DNA from: an uncultured Clostridia bacterium
GTDB lineage: Bacteria; Bacillota; Clostridia; Lachnospirales; Lachnospiraceae
Reading direction: 5' to 3'
DNA length: 33,481 nt
Assembly (NCBI GenBank): GCA_946186175.1
Contig: CAMHMG010000002.1
Location: forward strand, 1 to 33,481
The notes beneath the pieces are model-generated. The model had not been told where the DNA came from and searched no databases. It saw only the letters and a program-made list of their open reading frames with translations. The translations under genes and the position numbers were made by a program. Shown piece after piece: positions 31,935 through 33,481 of the stretch. Position 1 is the first letter of the stretch. Each line of letters starts with the position of its first letter.

Positions 31935-33065
31935 ATGTTTTGTGGTAGTTGTGGTAGAGAGATACCTAATGGAAGTGCTGTATGCAATTATTGCGGCAGA
32001 CCCCAGATGGCAGGAGCTTATTCTGCTCGCTCAGGAAAAGGGATTGATAATATTTTTTCTGCGCTTGTACATGAGAAAACACAGGGAGCAATTATGGAGT
32101 TTGTTCTTTGGTGTATCACTTGCGTGATCGTGGTTATGGCGATGATAGCCGGAATAATAGGTCATGGAAATTCAAAAGTAGTATGGCTTTTGCTTATGGT
32201 TTTTGCTATAGGTCTGGGAGTGATCACAGCTTTTCGTTTGAAGCCGATTGCCCTGTTATATAGTGTCGGAGTTTTCAATCTTATTATTGCTGCTCTGCAT
32301 TTCGGTATATTGAAAGCATCAAAAACATATACTGATTCAACATCATTTTCAGTATTTAACATCATTTTGTTTGTTGTGGAAATGTTACTTGCAGTCGGTA
32401 TAGTTACATGTGCATTTATACATTTCTTTTCCCGTATAGAACTTGGCAATGTAATGACCATATTGCTGTGTGTATATACCGGTGTTGCCGTGTTGTTACA
32501 TATTATGATGTATGCGATGCCTTACACAGGTGAATATGCTGATGATCATACTGAATATGCAAGGTATGTTTTTAGTGATCGTGCATATTGGTATGGAACA
32601 ATAGTTTACTGGCTAATGCTTGTTGTTGTTCTTCTTTATTACATTTTCTTTTTCTGGGGCGCAATGGATAGTTCTAAAGGTAAAATATTAAGTTCTCTTA
32701 ATGGATATGGCGGTGGACAAAGAGCTGTTGGTTATAGTGCCGGAGGATCACATCGAAACGTTAATGCCGGAATTGTGGGGGTATCAGGTGCACATAATGG
32801 GGAAACTATATATCTTCAAGGACGTACACTTACTGTTGGTTCGAACTCTCAGATGATGGTCAATATCAGTTCACCTTATGTAAGCAGTCAGCACTGTGCC
32901 ATTCGATTCAATAATAATAATGGTTTTTATGAAATATATGACAATTCGACAAATGGAGTTTTCTTAAGCTCAGGCAAGAGACTTCAGAAGGGTGTATATA
33001 ATGCTGTACCAAGGGGAGAAGTAATCTCAATAGGCAGTAACGAACAGAGATTTAAGCTGCTGTAA
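31935..33065 (+). CDS. Zinc-ribbon, six-TM membrane protein with variant FHA domain
   Basis: This 376-residue protein starts with a zinc ribbon (C3, C6, C17, C20; MFCGSCGREI...CNYCGR). About six membrane helices follow (54-76, 83-100, 104-125, 138-166, 172-193, 219-243), then a Gly-rich linker and a C-terminal FHA domain (about 278-376). The FHA domain has SSQH (H320) and STNGVFL (N340), but the pocket Arg is Ser (TVGSN, S303). The membrane region belongs to no family I recognise. Both termini should be cytoplasmic. It follows the ABC exporter and could be an accessory subunit (inference). AGGAGG at 31921-31926 gives a strong start. Confidence 0.88.
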   Translation: MFCGSCGREIPNGSAVCNYCGRPQMAGAYSARSGKGIDNIFSALVHEKTQGAIMEFVLWCITCVIVVMAMIAGIIGHGNSKVVWLLLMVFAIGLGVITAFRLKPIALLYSVGVFNLIIAALHFGILKASKTYTDSTSFSVFNIILFVVEMLLAVGIVTCAFIHFFSRIELGNVMTILLCVYTGVAVLLHIMMYAMPYTGEYADDHTEYARYVFSDRAYWYGTIVYWLMLVVVLLYYIFFFWGAMDSSKGKILSSLNGYGGGQRAVGYSAGGSHRNVNAGIVGVSGAHNGETIYLQGRTLTVGSNSQMMVNISSPYVSSQHCAIRFNNNNGFYEIYDNSTNGVFLSSGKRLQKGVYNAVPRGEVISIGSNEQRFKLL

Positions 33066-33187
33066 TACGAAAGAGATTAGTTAAAAATATTACCGGTTTA
33101 TAAACTGAAGAAAACCGGGTGATTGTAAAACTCAATTTCTGTCTTTTGTAATCACATTACGGAAGAGAGCATATGAAAGGAGAAAAA

Positions 33188-33481
33188 ATGGGAGAGAAGA
33201 AGAAACTGGCAGGCTGGCAGTTTGGAATAATTTTGGGACTACAAATATTGTTTTTTGTTACAATGTTCATACCATTTTTACATTTTAATAAAAATGTTAT
33301 TAAGGGTATGAAAAAAGATGCTGAAGAAATGATTGAATCTTTGGGTGGAGATGAAGCAGAAGATATTTTGGAAATGGGTGGCTTAGATGATTGGATAGAT
33401 GATTCTGTTATTGATGAGCTTAAGAAAGAAGAAGAAAAACCAGAAGAAGAAAAACCAAAAGATAAGAAAAAATATGGTAAA
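33188..33481 (+). CDS. Low-complexity transmembrane FHA-type protein, N-terminal part only
   Basis: The open frame runs off the window end after 98 codons. The visible part is a basic start, KKKLAGWQFGIIL, one membrane helix (about 8-30) and an acidic/Lys-rich extracellular stretch ending in EEEKPEEEKPKDKKK. The start aligns with the protein at 27814 (KKKLLGWQFGIIL), so a second copy with further helices and a C-terminal FHA domain is expected beyond the edge (inference). ATG 33188 has AAAGGAG at 33176-33182. ATG 33173 in the same frame is an alternative. Confidence 0.8.
   Translation, partial: MGEKKKLAGWQFGIILGLQILFFVTMFIPFLHFNKNVIKGMKKDAEEMIESLGGDEAEDILEMGGLDDWIDDSVIDELKKEEEKPEEEKPKDKKKYGK

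Noticed and set aside
33093..33118. CCGGTTT / AAACCGG hairpin after the 6-TM FHA gene as a terminator
   Set aside because: It is a 7-bp stem with a 12-base loop and no T-tract. It may be structural but cannot be called a terminator.
51..33481. Type VI or type VII secretion locus
   Set aside because: Kinase, PP2C and FHA genes accompany those systems, but no sheath, baseplate, EssC/FtsK-type ATPase, WXG100 or YukD protein is encoded here.

Overview
This is a gene-dense, AT-rich window in which all 25 genes that I support lie on the + strand. They have strong GGAGG-type ribosome binding sites and mostly short gaps of 1 to 130 bases. The protein families (GFGITY-type Ser/Thr kinases, PASTA receptor kinases, CxNGHFYD-FHA proteins, a LytTR regulator) and the base composition suggest a low-GC Gram-positive bacterium, most likely a Clostridia/Lachnospiraceae-type Firmicute. 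The genus cannot be fixed from the sequence. I see no tRNA, rRNA, CRISPR, transposase or phage gene, and no intergenic stretch longer than 300 bases.

Almost every gene belongs to a phospho-Ser/Thr signalling network. There are 7 Hanks-type kinase domains (one a clear pseudokinase), 3 PP2C phosphatases, and 13 FHA (phosphothreonine-binding) domains in 12 proteins. There are also an FHA-FHA-ABC exporter, a vWA-TM-FHA protein, a LytTR response regulator, two secreted Ig-like proteins and a large membrane-anchored DUF2135-like protein.

Layout. Block 1 (51-4570): PP2C, LytTR regulator, two small FHA proteins, soluble kinase-FHA, zinc-ribbon-FHA. It ends at a long hairpin terminator (4633-4686), followed by a good sigma-A-like promoter (4700-4728). 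Block 2 (4787-11745): PP2C paralogue, vWA-TM-FHA, zinc-ribbon-kinase-FHA, second-type PP2C, zinc-ribbon-FHA paralogue, 4-TM-FHA. Block 3 (11797-24631): receptor kinase with a solute-binding-protein-like ectodomain, two related secreted proteins, receptor pseudokinase, receptor kinase with nearly the same ectodomain, PASTA receptor kinase, and a soluble zinc-ribbon kinase. Block 4 (24648-33481): 4-TM-FHA, DUF2135-like membrane protein, low-complexity TM-FHA protein, FHA-FHA-ABC exporter, zinc-ribbon 6-TM-FHA protein, and the start of a second copy of the low-complexity TM-FHA protein, cut by the window edge.

Working model (inference): receptor kinases sense different extracellular cues (peptidoglycan-like ligands through PASTA, a small solute or peptide through the SBP-like domain, possibly the co-encoded secreted proteins). 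They phosphorylate Thr residues on adaptor and membrane proteins. FHA domains read these marks and gather the proteins into an envelope-spanning assembly that includes the ABC exporter, and the PP2C enzymes reset the state. Tandem paralogues and a mosaic kinase show that the locus has grown by duplication and domain swapping.
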